The notes under the pieces are model-generated. The model was not told where the DNA came from and made no database searches. It worked only from the letters and a program-made list of their open reading frames with translations. Below are positions 24,563 to 32,105 of a stretch of 64,000 bases of DNA, in pieces. How positions within the stretch are numbered: position 1 is the stretch's first letter; every line of letters starts with the position of its first letter. The position numbers and the translations under genes are program-made. Origin of the DNA: Lichenicola sp964236105 (GTDB lineage: Bacteria > Pseudomonadota > Alphaproteobacteria > Acetobacterales > Acetobacteraceae); assembly GCA_964236105.1 (NCBI GenBank), contig CAXSBC010000010.1, forward strand, positions 1 through 64,000, written 5' to 3'.

Positions 24563-26869
24563 TCAGAACCGCTCGGCGATGCCGACCAGGATCGTCCGGC
24601 GCAGGCCGAACTGCGGCGCGCCGACACCCACGCCGGTACCGTCGCGGATCTCGTAGACCCGGTCCAGCAGGTTGATGACGTCGAGGCGGAGCTGCGTGCT
24701 GCGCAGCGGGCCTGTCTTGAAGGTCTGCACGGCGGCGAGGTTGACCGTGGCGTAGCCTGGCAACCCCCTGCCGTTGGGGATCGCGCCGTCCGCGCGGAGG
24801 CCGCTGCCGACGATCAGGTCGGCCGACAACCGTGCCGGATAGCCGGTCTTCCAGAACAGCGTGTAGGCGGCGCCTCCCGATCCGGTATAGGTCTGGTTGT
24901 GGTCGAGATAGATGAAATGCTGCGAGATGTAGGAGAGGTCGGCCGCGGAGAAGTTGAACTGCGCCGAGACGATGTCCTTGCCGACCGCGCGTGACCGCGC
25001 GACGTTGGCGTAGAGCGAGAGCGGCCCGCGATCGTAGCTGGCGCTGAGCTCGTAGCCCTGATCCTCGCCGTGCGCGTAGTTGAAGGCGGACAGGATGATC
25101 GGTGCGCCGAACTGGCCTTCGTCGATCAGGTTCTGCGCCTCCTTGTAGTAGGCGTCGAAGCTCACCTGCAGGCCGGGCAGAAGGATCTGGGAGATCCCGG
25201 CATCGTAGTAGTTGTCGCGCTCGGCCTTGACGACGCTGTCCTGCGTCACTTCGGCTGCCCCCGAGGTTCCGTTGAACAGGGCGACGTCCCGGCCACCGAC
25301 CAGCTCGAACGGCGGCGGAACGAAGTAGCGCGAGTAGCCGGCATGGACGGTCGTGGTCCGCGTCGGCTGCCACACCACGTTGACCCGCGGGCTGAACTGG
25401 TTCTCGTGGGTGTACTCGTCGACCACGTCGAACCGGGCGCCGTAGTTCAGGGTGACGTGCGGCAGGATGTGCCATTCGTCCTGCACGTAGACGCCGTAGA
25501 GGCCGCCGGTCTTGCCCTGGCCGTCCCGGACGGTGAACGGCACGCTCGACGTGGCGGCGCCGGCGCTGCCGTCCGGCTGGATGGCCGAGGCGAGGCCGGC
25601 GCCGTTGATGTTGTCGTCATCGCCGCCTGCGGCCGGCAGGACCTGCGAGGTGGTGCTGGATACCAGTCGCTCGCCGATGATCTGGTAGCCGGCGCGGATG
25701 GTGTGCGTGTCGCTCACGCGCCAGCTGGCGTCGGCCTGGCTTCCGGTCGACAGCACCGATCTGGCAGCGGTCTGCCCCACGCCGTCGAACAGCAGGTCGC
25801 CGAGCGGATCGGGCGTGTAATACAGGCTGCTGTAGCGGGTGAACGCCGATGTCACGACATCGAGGGTGCCGATCTCCTTCTGCAGCGACAGGATGCCGAA
25901 ATCGGTGATCTCGCGCTGGTGCTCCGTGAGGTCGCTGCTGTTGAAGGTGCCGACGCCGTTCACCGACAGGCCGAGCGACGGCGTCTGGCCCGGGTTGTTC
26001 GGCAACTCGAAGAACTCGTTGGAGGCGCCGGCGAGCAGGCTGACGCGCGTGTCGGCATCCGCGGTCCAGGCGATATGGGCGATGCCGTGGGTCTGGTTGC
26101 TCAGGTCATGGATCGGGTTGAGCGTGTTGGTCGGATTCTCGATCCCGACCCGGTCGTGCAGGACGTCGCCGGTGACGAAGTAGTCCACGTTGCCGGTATG
26201 GCCGCCATAGGAGAACGAGGGCTGGAAGTAGTCGCGCTCCCCGCCATAGATCGAGATCTCGCCGCCCGGATCGGTGGTGCCGCTCTTGGTGGTGATGTCG
26301 ATGACCCCGGCGGTGTCGAAGCCGTATTGCGCCGGCAGGGCGCCGGTGATCAGCGACAGCGAATGTGCGAACCGCGTCTCAAGCGCCTGGCCGAACACCG
26401 ACAGCCCTTCGGGAAGCTGCACCCCGTCGAGCCGGAACTGCACCTCGTTGTGGTCGCCGCGGACATGGATCTGGCCGAACGAATCCTGGGCCACGCCGGG
26501 AGCCTGCAGCAGCACCTGGTTGAGCGGCGCGTTGTCGCCCTGCGGCAGGGTCTCGAGGCTGCCGCGGCCAAAACGATATATTGTTGCCCCAAGATCCGGC
26601 TCGAGAGCGCTCCGGGCGCGATCCAGCCGAACGTTGACCTGTTCGATGCCGGAGGTCGCATCGATGCTGTCGGTCGAGCGGGTGCCTGGCGCGGATGGGA
26701 CGGCCGGCTGTCCGGCGGGAACGATCTGCGCGTCGGTATCGGGCTTCTGCACGCCGATGCTGACCGACGGTCCATTCTGCGTGGTCTGAGCCACGGCCGG
26801 TGCGCAGGCGATGGTGACCTCAATCGCACCCAGCATCGTCCCGGCGAGCAGTGCGGGCCATCTCGACAT
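24563..26869 (-). CDS. TonB-dependent outer-membrane receptor, probably zinc-regulated
   Basis: A roughly 768-residue outer-membrane transporter: signal peptide (MSRWPALLAGTMLGAIEVTI), a plug domain (about 60-190, with APLNQVLLQAPGVAQDSFGQ and IHVRGDHNEVQFRLDGVQLP) and a 22-strand barrel closing in a terminal Phe (GIAERF). The frame is open to 26971, but a Zur-like palindrome at 26925-26941 would then lie inside the gene. I choose the ATG at 26869, which follows GGAAGA; the ATG at 26902 is an alternative. Location next to zur and znuACB, with a shared site, suggests uptake of zinc or a zinc chelate. The cargo is inferred from context only. Confidence 0.92.
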   Translation of the reverse strand: MSRWPALLAGTMLGAIEVTIACAPAVAQTTQNGPSVSIGVQKPDTDAQIVPAGQPAVPSAPGTRSTDSIDATSGIEQVNVRLDRARSALEPDLGATIYRFGRGSLETLPQGDNAPLNQVLLQAPGVAQDSFGQIHVRGDHNEVQFRLDGVQLPEGLSVFGQALETRFAHSLSLITGALPAQYGFDTAGVIDITTKSGTTDPGGEISIYGGERDYFQPSFSYGGHTGNVDYFVTGDVLHDRVGIENPTNTLNPIHDLSNQTHGIAHIAWTADADTRVSLLAGASNEFFELPNNPGQTPSLGLSVNGVGTFNSSDLTEHQREITDFGILSLQKEIGTLDVVTSAFTRYSSLYYTPDPLGDLLFDGVGQTAARSVLSTGSQADASWRVSDTHTIRAGYQIIGERLVSSTTSQVLPAAGGDDDNINGAGLASAIQPDGSAGAATSSVPFTVRDGQGKTGGLYGVYVQDEWHILPHVTLNYGARFDVVDEYTHENQFSPRVNVVWQPTRTTTVHAGYSRYFVPPPFELVGGRDVALFNGTSGAAEVTQDSVVKAERDNYYDAGISQILLPGLQVSFDAYYKEAQNLIDEGQFGAPIILSAFNYAHGEDQGYELSASYDRGPLSLYANVARSRAVGKDIVSAQFNFSAADLSYISQHFIYLDHNQTYTGSGGAAYTLFWKTGYPARLSADLIVGSGLRADGAIPNGRGLPGYATVNLAAVQTFKTGPLRSTQLRLDVINLLDRVYEIRDGTGVGVGAPQFGLRRTILVGIAERF

Positions 26870-26924
26870 CGGCGGATTCTTCCGGGCTGGCCGTCGCGGC
26901 ATCGCCGACAGCTTGAGGATGTTT

Positions 26925-26941
26925 GTGATGTTATAAGGTCC
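26925..26941 (-). promoter_or_regulatory. candidate Zur box upstream of the TonB receptor gene
   Basis: Read on the minus strand the site is GGACCTTATAACATCA, about 56 bases before the receptor start. Its core TTATAAC is shared, in the same relative alignment, with two sites between zur and znuA. A second imperfect palindrome, TGTTGCTATATCATCACA (27008-27025), lies further upstream. Confidence 0.45.
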
Positions 26942-27064
26942 CATTAGCGGCATGCCGGCGTGCCCGTCCATCGGTCTGCAGGCGACGTCGCCGTTTCCCG
27001 TCGAAGGTGTTGCTATATCATCACATCGGCCGACAACCAGATCGACCGGCCCTGGACCTGCGGA

Positions 27065-27580
27065 TCACCCCTCGATCGGCGACCGGTCCATGACCGCCGG
27101 GCTTGCGGCATGGGCCTGACAGGCCGCGCACACGCCTTCTGCTTCCACGGTCGAGCTGGACAGGCGAAAGCCGTTCTCGCGCGCCGTGTCGACCAGCACC
27201 CTGTCGATCCGCGCATCCTCGAGTTCGGTCACCTGTCCGCATCGCTGACAGATCAGGAACTGTGCCGCATGATGGTGATCGTGGTCGGCTTCGTTCTGAT
27301 GAACGCAACCGACAAAGGCGGAGAGCCGCTCGACCTTGTGGACCAGACCCTGTTCGAGAAGAAAATCCAACGCCCGATACACGGTCGGCGGTGCCGCGCC
27401 CTTGTGAAGGGCGCGCAGCTGATCGAGAAGATCGTAGGCGCCGGTCGGCGTCCTGCTCTCGAGCACCAGCCCGAGCACCTTCCTGCGCAGCTCGGTCAGC
27501 TGTGCGCCGCGCCGGTCGCAGAGCTTGCTCGCCTGAGCCAGCAGCGTGGTCGTCTTCTTGGAGAACGCGGGGATCGACAC
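27065..27580 (-). CDS. zur: Fur family zinc uptake regulator Zur
   Basis: A 171-residue metal-dependent repressor. The N-terminal winged helix (about 15-85) contains the recognition-helix region PPTVYRALDFLLEQGLVHKV. The dimerisation domain holds the structural-zinc cysteines Cys111/Cys114 (ICQRCG) and Cys151/Cys154 (VCAACQ) and a His-rich sensing segment EADHDHHHAAQF. Divergence from znuACB, and the TonB receptor downstream on the same strand, mark it as Zur rather than Fur. A palindrome GTTATAAC 23 bases before its start suggests autoregulation. Confidence 0.93.
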   Translation of the reverse strand: MSIPAFSKKTTTLLAQASKLCDRRGAQLTELRRKVLGLVLESRTPTGAYDLLDQLRALHKGAAPPTVYRALDFLLEQGLVHKVERLSAFVGCVHQNEADHDHHHAAQFLICQRCGQVTELEDARIDRVLVDTARENGFRLSSSTVEAEGVCAACQAHAASPAVMDRSPIEG

Positions 27581-27602
27581 ACGTCACCTATCCGTCGACA
27601 GG

Positions 27603-27610
27603 GTTATAAC
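27603..27610. promoter_or_regulatory. candidate Zur box, zur side
   Basis: GTTATAAC is a perfect 8-base palindrome set in GGGTTATAACGTAG, 23 bases upstream of the zur start. It shares TTATAACGT with the site on the znuA side. Confidence 0.48.
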
Positions 27611-27664
27611 GTAGCGGCGGACGCCCGGCAACAAAAGCCTGGACCTGGATTCGCATCCCTATCC

Positions 27665-27678
27665 AATATTATAACGTT
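27665..27678. promoter_or_regulatory. candidate Zur box, znuA side
   Basis: AATATTATAACGTT is an imperfect 14-base palindrome ending 34 bases before the znuA start. It is one of three sites in this locus with the core TTATAAC. Position and likeness fit repression of znuACB by zinc-loaded Zur. Confidence 0.48.
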
Positions 27679-27711
27679 AGGTGACCGGTGGCTGTCAGGG
27701 AGAAGAGGACG

Positions 27712-28632
27712 ATGTCGAACCGTCATGGAGCAGGGCGTGCCGTGGCGCGTGGCCTGGCGCTCTCGGCCGTACTCCCCATCCTGACGCTGGTCACGGGAGC
27801 GCAGGCGCGCGACGCCGCCGCAGGCGGCGGCAGGATCGTGGCGGCGGAGAACTTCTACGGCGACGTCGCACGCCAGCTTGCCGGACCGGGCTGGACCGTG
27901 AGCAGCATCCTGAGCAATCCCGACGAGGATCCGCATCTGTTCGAGGCGAGCCCGTCGATCGCCCGCGACCTGTCGGCCGCGCGCATCGTCGTGTTCAACG
28001 GCGTCGATTACGATCCCTGGATGGGCAAGCTGCTCTCGGCCGCCCGCTCGGACCGGCGCCTGACGGTGGTGGCCGGAGCGCTGACCGGTCACCATGCGGG
28101 CGACAATCCGCATCTCTGGTATGAGCCCGGCACCATGCCGGCGGTGGCGCGCGCGATCTCGGCCGACCTGACCGCGGACGATCCTGCCCATGGCGGCGAG
28201 TATGCCGCGCGTCTCGATCGTTTCATCGCCTCGCTCCGGCCGATCAACCAGAAGATCGCGGCCCTGCGCGCCAGCTACGCCGGCCTGCCGGTCACCGCCA
28301 CCGAGCCGGTGTTCGGCTACATGGCCGCGGCACTCGGCCTGGTGATGCGCAACGAGCGCTTCCAGCTCGCGGTGATGAACAACACCGAGCCGAGTGCCGC
28401 CGACGTGGCGGCGATGGAGGACGACCTTCGCGGGCACAAAGTCAGGCTGTTCATCTACAACAGCCAGGCCACCGACAGTGCCGCCGAGCGCCTGCTGCGC
28501 ATCGCCCGGGCGGCCAGGATCCCGGTCCTCGGCGTCACCGAGACCCAGCCGCGCGGCGCTGCGAGCTACCAGAGCTGGATCCTCGGCCAGCTCGATGCGC
28601 TCGGCCGGGCGATGTCGGCGCCGCCTGCATGA
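27712..28632 (+). CDS. znuA: zinc ABC transporter substrate-binding protein, ZnuA-like
   Basis: A 306-residue periplasmic cluster A-I metal-binding protein with a signal peptide (residues 1-32). Two metal-ligand histidines are clear: His75 in EDPHLFEAS and His134 in DNPHLWYEP. At the place of the third histidine the sequence reads TATEPVFGYM (Glu198), and the usual long His-rich loop is reduced to GHHAGDNPH. Binding of zinc is therefore inferred from zur control, not from a canonical ligand set; manganese or another metal is possible. GGGAGAAGAGG precedes the ATG at 27712. The stop overlaps znuC as ATGA. Confidence 0.92.
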   Translation: MSNRHGAGRAVARGLALSAVLPILTLVTGAQARDAAAGGGRIVAAENFYGDVARQLAGPGWTVSSILSNPDEDPHLFEASPSIARDLSAARIVVFNGVDYDPWMGKLLSAARSDRRLTVVAGALTGHHAGDNPHLWYEPGTMPAVARAISADLTADDPAHGGEYAARLDRFIASLRPINQKIAALRASYAGLPVTATEPVFGYMAAALGLVMRNERFQLAVMNNTEPSAADVAAMEDDLRGHKVRLFIYNSQATDSAAERLLRIARAARIPVLGVTETQPRGAASYQSWILGQLDALGRAMSAPPA

Positions 28633-29462
28633 GCGCCATCGTCCTGGAGGGCGTGACGCTCCGGCTCGGCGGCCGCATCGTGCTGGACCGGATCAGCCTG
28701 GAGATCGCCGATCGGGAGTTCGTCGGCGTGCTGGGGCCGAACGGCGCTGGCAAGACCACGCTGATGCGCGCGATCCTCGGACTGGTTCCCGTCGCCGAGG
28801 GCCGCATCACCGTGCAGGGCCAGCCGGTGCGTCGCGGCAACAGGCTGGTCGGCTACATGCCGCAGCTGCGCAGCGGGACCGCGCCGCGTCTGAGCGGCCG
28901 GGCCGTCGTGGCGGCTGCGGCGCAGGGCCATCGCTGGGGCCTGCCGCTGCCGGACCGGGCCGCACGCCGCGCAGCGGACGAGGCGCTGGACCGTGTGGGC
29001 GCGCAGGCGCTGGCGGATCGGCCGGTCGCGGATCTCTCCGGCGGCGAGCGGCAGCGTCTGCTGCTGGCGCAGAGCCTGCTCGGGCATCCGAGGCTGCTGC
29101 TGCTGGACGAGCCGCTGATCTCGCTCGATCCGTATCGCCAGGGCGAGGTGGTGGGGCTGGTGCGCCGGCTGCAGCGCGAGCTCGGCATCGCGGTGCTGTT
29201 CAGCGCCCACGAGCTCAACCCGCTGCTGGGAGCGCTTGACCGCGTGCTCTACCTGGGCGGCGCGCAGGCCAGCCTCGGCAGCGTGGACGACGTCATCACC
29301 GCACCCGTGCTGTCTCGCCTCTACGGCGCGCCGATCGAGGTCGTGCGTCACGGCGGCCGGATCTTCGTGATGTCGGGCGAGCAGGAGGTGGAGCGGGATG
29401 CGCGGCGTCACGTCTCGCCCGGCAGGGGCCGTGTCGCCGCCAGGTCGGGGATGCTGCCTTGA
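28629..29462 (+). CDS. znuC: zinc ABC transporter ATP-binding protein
   Basis: A 277-residue cytoplasmic ATPase of the importer. It has Walker A GPNGAGKTT (about 39-47), signature LSGGERQR (about 137-144), Walker B LLLLDEP and the switch His in FSAHELN. It starts at the ATG overlapping the znuA stop and ends in a TTGA overlap with znuB. The last 25 residues are basic and poorly conserved, and could be an artefact of the overlap geometry. Confidence 0.94.
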   Translation: MSAIVLEGVTLRLGGRIVLDRISLEIADREFVGVLGPNGAGKTTLMRAILGLVPVAEGRITVQGQPVRRGNRLVGYMPQLRSGTAPRLSGRAVVAAAAQGHRWGLPLPDRAARRAADEALDRVGAQALADRPVADLSGGERQRLLLAQSLLGHPRLLLLDEPLISLDPYRQGEVVGLVRRLQRELGIAVLFSAHELNPLLGALDRVLYLGGAQASLGSVDDVITAPVLSRLYGAPIEVVRHGGRIFVMSGEQEVERDARRHVSPGRGRVAARSGMLP

Positions 29463-30301
29463 TCGGCATGCTCGGCTACGACTTCATGCGCAACGCGTTT
29501 GCCGCCGGCGGGCTGGTCGCGGTCATGTCCGGGCTGGTGGGCTTCTTCCTGGTGCTGCGCGGTCAGACCTTCGCCGGCCATGCGCTGTCGCATGTGGGCT
29601 TCACCGGCGCCACCGGGGCTGTGCTGCTCGGCCTCTCGCCGCTCTGGGGCCTGGTGGGGGTCACGCTCGCGGCCGGGATCGGCATGGGCCTGCTCGGCGA
29701 GCGCCTGGCCGGACGCGACGTCGCGATCGGCATGGTGCTGGCCACGGCGCTCGGCCTGGGACTGCTGTTCCTGCACTTCTTCACCGCCTATGCCAGCCAG
29801 GCGACGGCGCTGCTGTTCGGCAACGTGTTCGGCGTCGACCGGAACACGGTCTGGGGACTGGCGGGGCTCTGCCTGCTGGCGGTGCTGGGGCTGAGCACGA
29901 TCGCCCGGCCGCTGCTGTTCGCCACGCTGCAGCCCGAGCTGGCCGAGGCGCGCGGCGTGTCCCTGCGGCTGATGTCGGTGCTGTTCCTGGCCCTGGTGGC
30001 GCTGTGCACTGCCGGCTGCGCGCAGATCGTGGGCGTGCTGCTGGTGTTCACGCTGATGGTGGGACCGGCGGCGGCGGCGCAGCGCCTCACCATCGAGTTC
30101 GGCATCGGCCTGGGGCTCGCGGTCGTGCTGGCCCTGGGCGAGGCCTGGGGCGGCATCGCGCTGGCCTGGGCGACCGACTGGCCCGCCTCCTTCTGGATCA
30201 CCGCCCTGAGCGCGCTGGTCTATGGGCTGTCCTGCCTTCCGGACGCAGGCAGGCTCCTGGCGGGTGCGTCCCGCGAGCCGGCGGTGTCCCTTCCGGACTG
30301 A
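29459..30301 (+). CDS. znuB: zinc ABC transporter permease
   Basis: A 280-residue inner-membrane permease of the ABC-3 family with about eight hydrophobic segments and the conserved GQTFAGHALSHVGFTGA near the second helix. The first possible start is a TTG at 29459 that overlaps the znuC stop (TTGA); an ATG at 29468 is three codons further in. With znuA and znuC it completes a metal importer. A GCCGGC-TTTGTT-GCCGGC hairpin (30304-30321) follows the stop and may end the transcript. Confidence 0.94.
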   Translation: MIGMLGYDFMRNAFAAGGLVAVMSGLVGFFLVLRGQTFAGHALSHVGFTGATGAVLLGLSPLWGLVGVTLAAGIGMGLLGERLAGRDVAIGMVLATALGLGLLFLHFFTAYASQATALLFGNVFGVDRNTVWGLAGLCLLAVLGLSTIARPLLFATLQPELAEARGVSLRLMSVLFLALVALCTAGCAQIVGVLLVFTLMVGPAAAAQRLTIEFGIGLGLAVVLALGEAWGGIALAWATDWPASFWITALSALVYGLSCLPDAGRLLAGASREPAVSLPD

Positions 30302-30476
30302 AGGCCGGCTTTGTTGCCGGCTCTCCGTCGTCGGCGGCCTTGCAACAAGGGAAGGCATCGGCCAGTTGCCGATCAGTGCCGTTCGCAGCCGCAGCGTGCG
30401 GCCATCCGCTTGGCGCGTGCATCGGGCGATGGTCGGACGCATCGGGGCGTCGAGGACCGACGACAGGAGACGGGTG
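30302..30476 (+). promoter_or_regulatory. structured leader upstream of the sulfur amino acid enzyme gene
   Basis: This 175-base stretch contains three further hairpins in a row. The first is GGCA-TCGGC-CAGTT-GCCGA-TCAG-TGCC, with its core stem ATCGGC/GCCGAT at 30357-30373. The second is GCCGCA-GCG-TGCGGC at 30388-30402. The third is CGTCG-AGGAC-CGACG, just before the ribosome binding site AGGAGA of the next gene. It may hold a regulatory RNA or simply be GC-rich sequence. I could not match it to a known SAM or cobalamin riboswitch. Confidence 0.35.
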
Positions 30477-31757
30477 ATGGGAGACAACAGCCACGACAGG
30501 ATGATCGGCGACCGCGTGCTGGCGCCGGAAACGCTGATGCTCGGCTACGGCTACGATCCGTCGCTGTCGGAAGGGTCGGTCAAGCCGCCGGTGTTCCTGA
30601 CTTCGACCTTCGTGTTCGGCTCGGCCGAGGAGGGACGCGACTTCTTCGACGTGGTGGCCGGGCGCAAGCCGGTGCCCGACGGCGGGGCGGGGCTGGTCTA
30701 CTCGCGGTTCAACCATCCCAACAGCGAGATCATCGAGGACCGCCTGGCGATCTACGAGGCCGGCGAGGCGGCGCTGGTGTTCAGCTCGGGCATGGCGGCG
30801 ATCACCACCGCGATCCTGGCCACCGCCCGGCCCGGCGACGTCATCCTGCACAGCCAGCCGCTCTATGGCGGCACCGAGACCCTGCTGACGCGCACCCTGG
30901 CCTCCCTCGGCATCCTGGCGCACGGCTTTCCCGACGGCGGCAATCCGGACGCGATCCATGCTGCCGCCCTCGCCGCCGGCCGCCTCGGCCGCCTCAGCCT
31001 GATCATGATCGAGACGCCCTCGAACCCGCTGAACACGCTGGTGGACATCGCCGCGGTGCGGGCGGCATCGGACCGCGTGGGCGAGGCGACCGGGCTGCGT
31101 CCGCTGGTGCTGTGCGACAACACCATGCTGAGCCCGGTGTTCCAGCAGCCGCTGCGCCATGGTGCCGACCTCGTGGTGGCGTCGCTGACCAAGTATATCG
31201 GCGGCCACAGCGACCTGATCGGCGGCACGGTGATCGGCAGCCACGCCCTGCTGCGGCCGGTCCGGCTGCTGCGCAGCGCGATCGGCACCCAGCTCGATCC
31301 GCATTCCTGCTGGATGGTCGGCCGCTCGCTGGAGACGCTGGCGGTGCGCGTGCGCGCTGCCGCCAGCCATGCGGACGCCGTGATCGCCGCCATGGATGCC
31401 CATCCCAAGGTGGTCGCGGTGCATGCCCTGGGCGCCGGGCGCGGCAGCGACGTGGTGCGGCGGATCTATGCGGCGCAATGCACCGGCCCGGGCTCGACCT
31501 TCGGCATCGAGATCGCCGGCGGCCAGGCGGAGGCGTTCCGGGTGCTGAACCGGCTGCGCCTGTTCAAGCTGGCGGTCAGTCTCGGCGGCACCGAATCCCT
31601 CGCCTGCCATCCCGCCTCGACCACCCATTCCGGCGTGCCGGCCGAGCTGCGCGCCCGCATCGGCGTCACCGACGGGCTGATCCGGCTGAGCATCGGGCTC
31701 GAGAACGCGGACGACCTGGTGGCCGACCTGACCCAGGCGCTGGCGGTGCTGGACTAG
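30477..31757 (+). CDS. PLP-dependent Cys/Met metabolism enzyme (methionine gamma-lyase / cystathionine gamma-synthase family)
   Basis: A 426-residue fold-type I PLP enzyme. It shows the family landmarks YSRFNHPNSEIIEDRLA, PLYGGTETLLTR, IETPSNPLNTL, the cofactor aspartate in LVLCDNTMLSP, and the Schiff-base lysine in VVASLTKYIGGHSDLIGG. The C-terminal SLGGTESLACHPASTTHSG is also typical. Length and the N-terminal extension favour methionine gamma-lyase or a cystathionine gamma-synthase-like enzyme, but I cannot separate lyase from synthase by eye. AGGAGA lies 7 bases before the ATG at 30477. It is preceded by a hairpin-rich leader. Confidence 0.92.
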   Translation: MGDNSHDRMIGDRVLAPETLMLGYGYDPSLSEGSVKPPVFLTSTFVFGSAEEGRDFFDVVAGRKPVPDGGAGLVYSRFNHPNSEIIEDRLAIYEAGEAALVFSSGMAAITTAILATARPGDVILHSQPLYGGTETLLTRTLASLGILAHGFPDGGNPDAIHAAALAAGRLGRLSLIMIETPSNPLNTLVDIAAVRAASDRVGEATGLRPLVLCDNTMLSPVFQQPLRHGADLVVASLTKYIGGHSDLIGGTVIGSHALLRPVRLLRSAIGTQLDPHSCWMVGRSLETLAVRVRAAASHADAVIAAMDAHPKVVAVHALGAGRGSDVVRRIYAAQCTGPGSTFGIEIAGGQAEAFRVLNRLRLFKLAVSLGGTESLACHPASTTHSGVPAELRARIGVTDGLIRLSIGLENADDLVADLTQALAVLD

Positions 31758-31786
31758 GGCTGGCTCCCGAATCGGCCCCCTGTCCG

Positions 31787-31981
31787 TCACCGGACCCGGT
31801 GGGCGCGCCGGGCTGTCGGCAGGGCCGCCGGCGCCCGCTTGATGCCGGTGCGGTCGAGTCGGAAGGGGGATTCACGATTAATCGACCCCTTGTGGATCAC
31901 GTGCACATCCTGCTCTAGCCGCTTGAAGCGAAAGCCGATCCGGTCCCCGCCGGTATGGCCGGGTCGACCTGTCTCAATCAT
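31787..31981 (-). CDS. possible 64-residue hypothetical protein
   Basis: An open frame starting at the ATG at 31981, divergent from nrdA, reading MIETGRPGHTGGDRIGFRFK and ending in a basic tail. Codon bias at third positions is moderate, weaker than in neighbouring genes, and no ribosome binding site or known family is visible. It may be a chance frame in the nrdA upstream region. Confidence 0.22.
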   Translation of the reverse strand: MIETGRPGHTGGDRIGFRFKRLEQDVHVIHKGSINRESPFRLDRTGIKRAPAALPTARRAHRVR

Positions 31982-32008
31982 AAATGTGGGGGCAACACTG
32001 GAAATCGG

Positions 32009-32024
32009 ACGCCATATGTAGCGT
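32009..32024. promoter_or_regulatory. candidate NrdR box upstream of nrdA
   Basis: ACGCCATATGTAGCGT is an imperfect 16-base palindrome that agrees with the NrdR consensus (acaCwAtATaTwGtgt, from memory) at 12 of 16 positions. It lies 82 bases before the nrdA start. A better copy precedes nrdB. Confidence 0.45.
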
Positions 32025-32105
32025 AGTGTCCTGACAGGCAGGCACCAGCGACACGGCGCCTCCCACGTCCGGCACGCCCGGCGGCATCATCCAGGAGAGT
32101 ACTGC

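Larger units (their letters stand above)
31758..32105. other. 348-base intergenic region before nrdA
   Basis: This stretch contains an NrdR-like box near the nrdA start and an unconvincing short frame on the minus strand (31787-31981). The part nearest nrdA is less GC-rich and probably carries its promoter. I see no RNA gene or clear terminator for the upstream gene. Confidence 0.4.

Noticed and set aside
25070..26947. 625-codon plus-strand frame opposite the TonB receptor
   Set aside because: Shadow frame; the receptor on the minus strand has signal peptide, plug and terminal Phe.
30341..30380. CAAGGGAAGGC followed by GCCAGTTG, resembling parts of a cobalamin riboswitch
   Set aside because: The conserved box GCCACTG and the required spacing and partner stems are absent.
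31839..32021. 60-codon plus-strand frame before nrdA
   Set aside because: It overlaps the NrdR-like box, has poor codon bias and no ribosome binding site.
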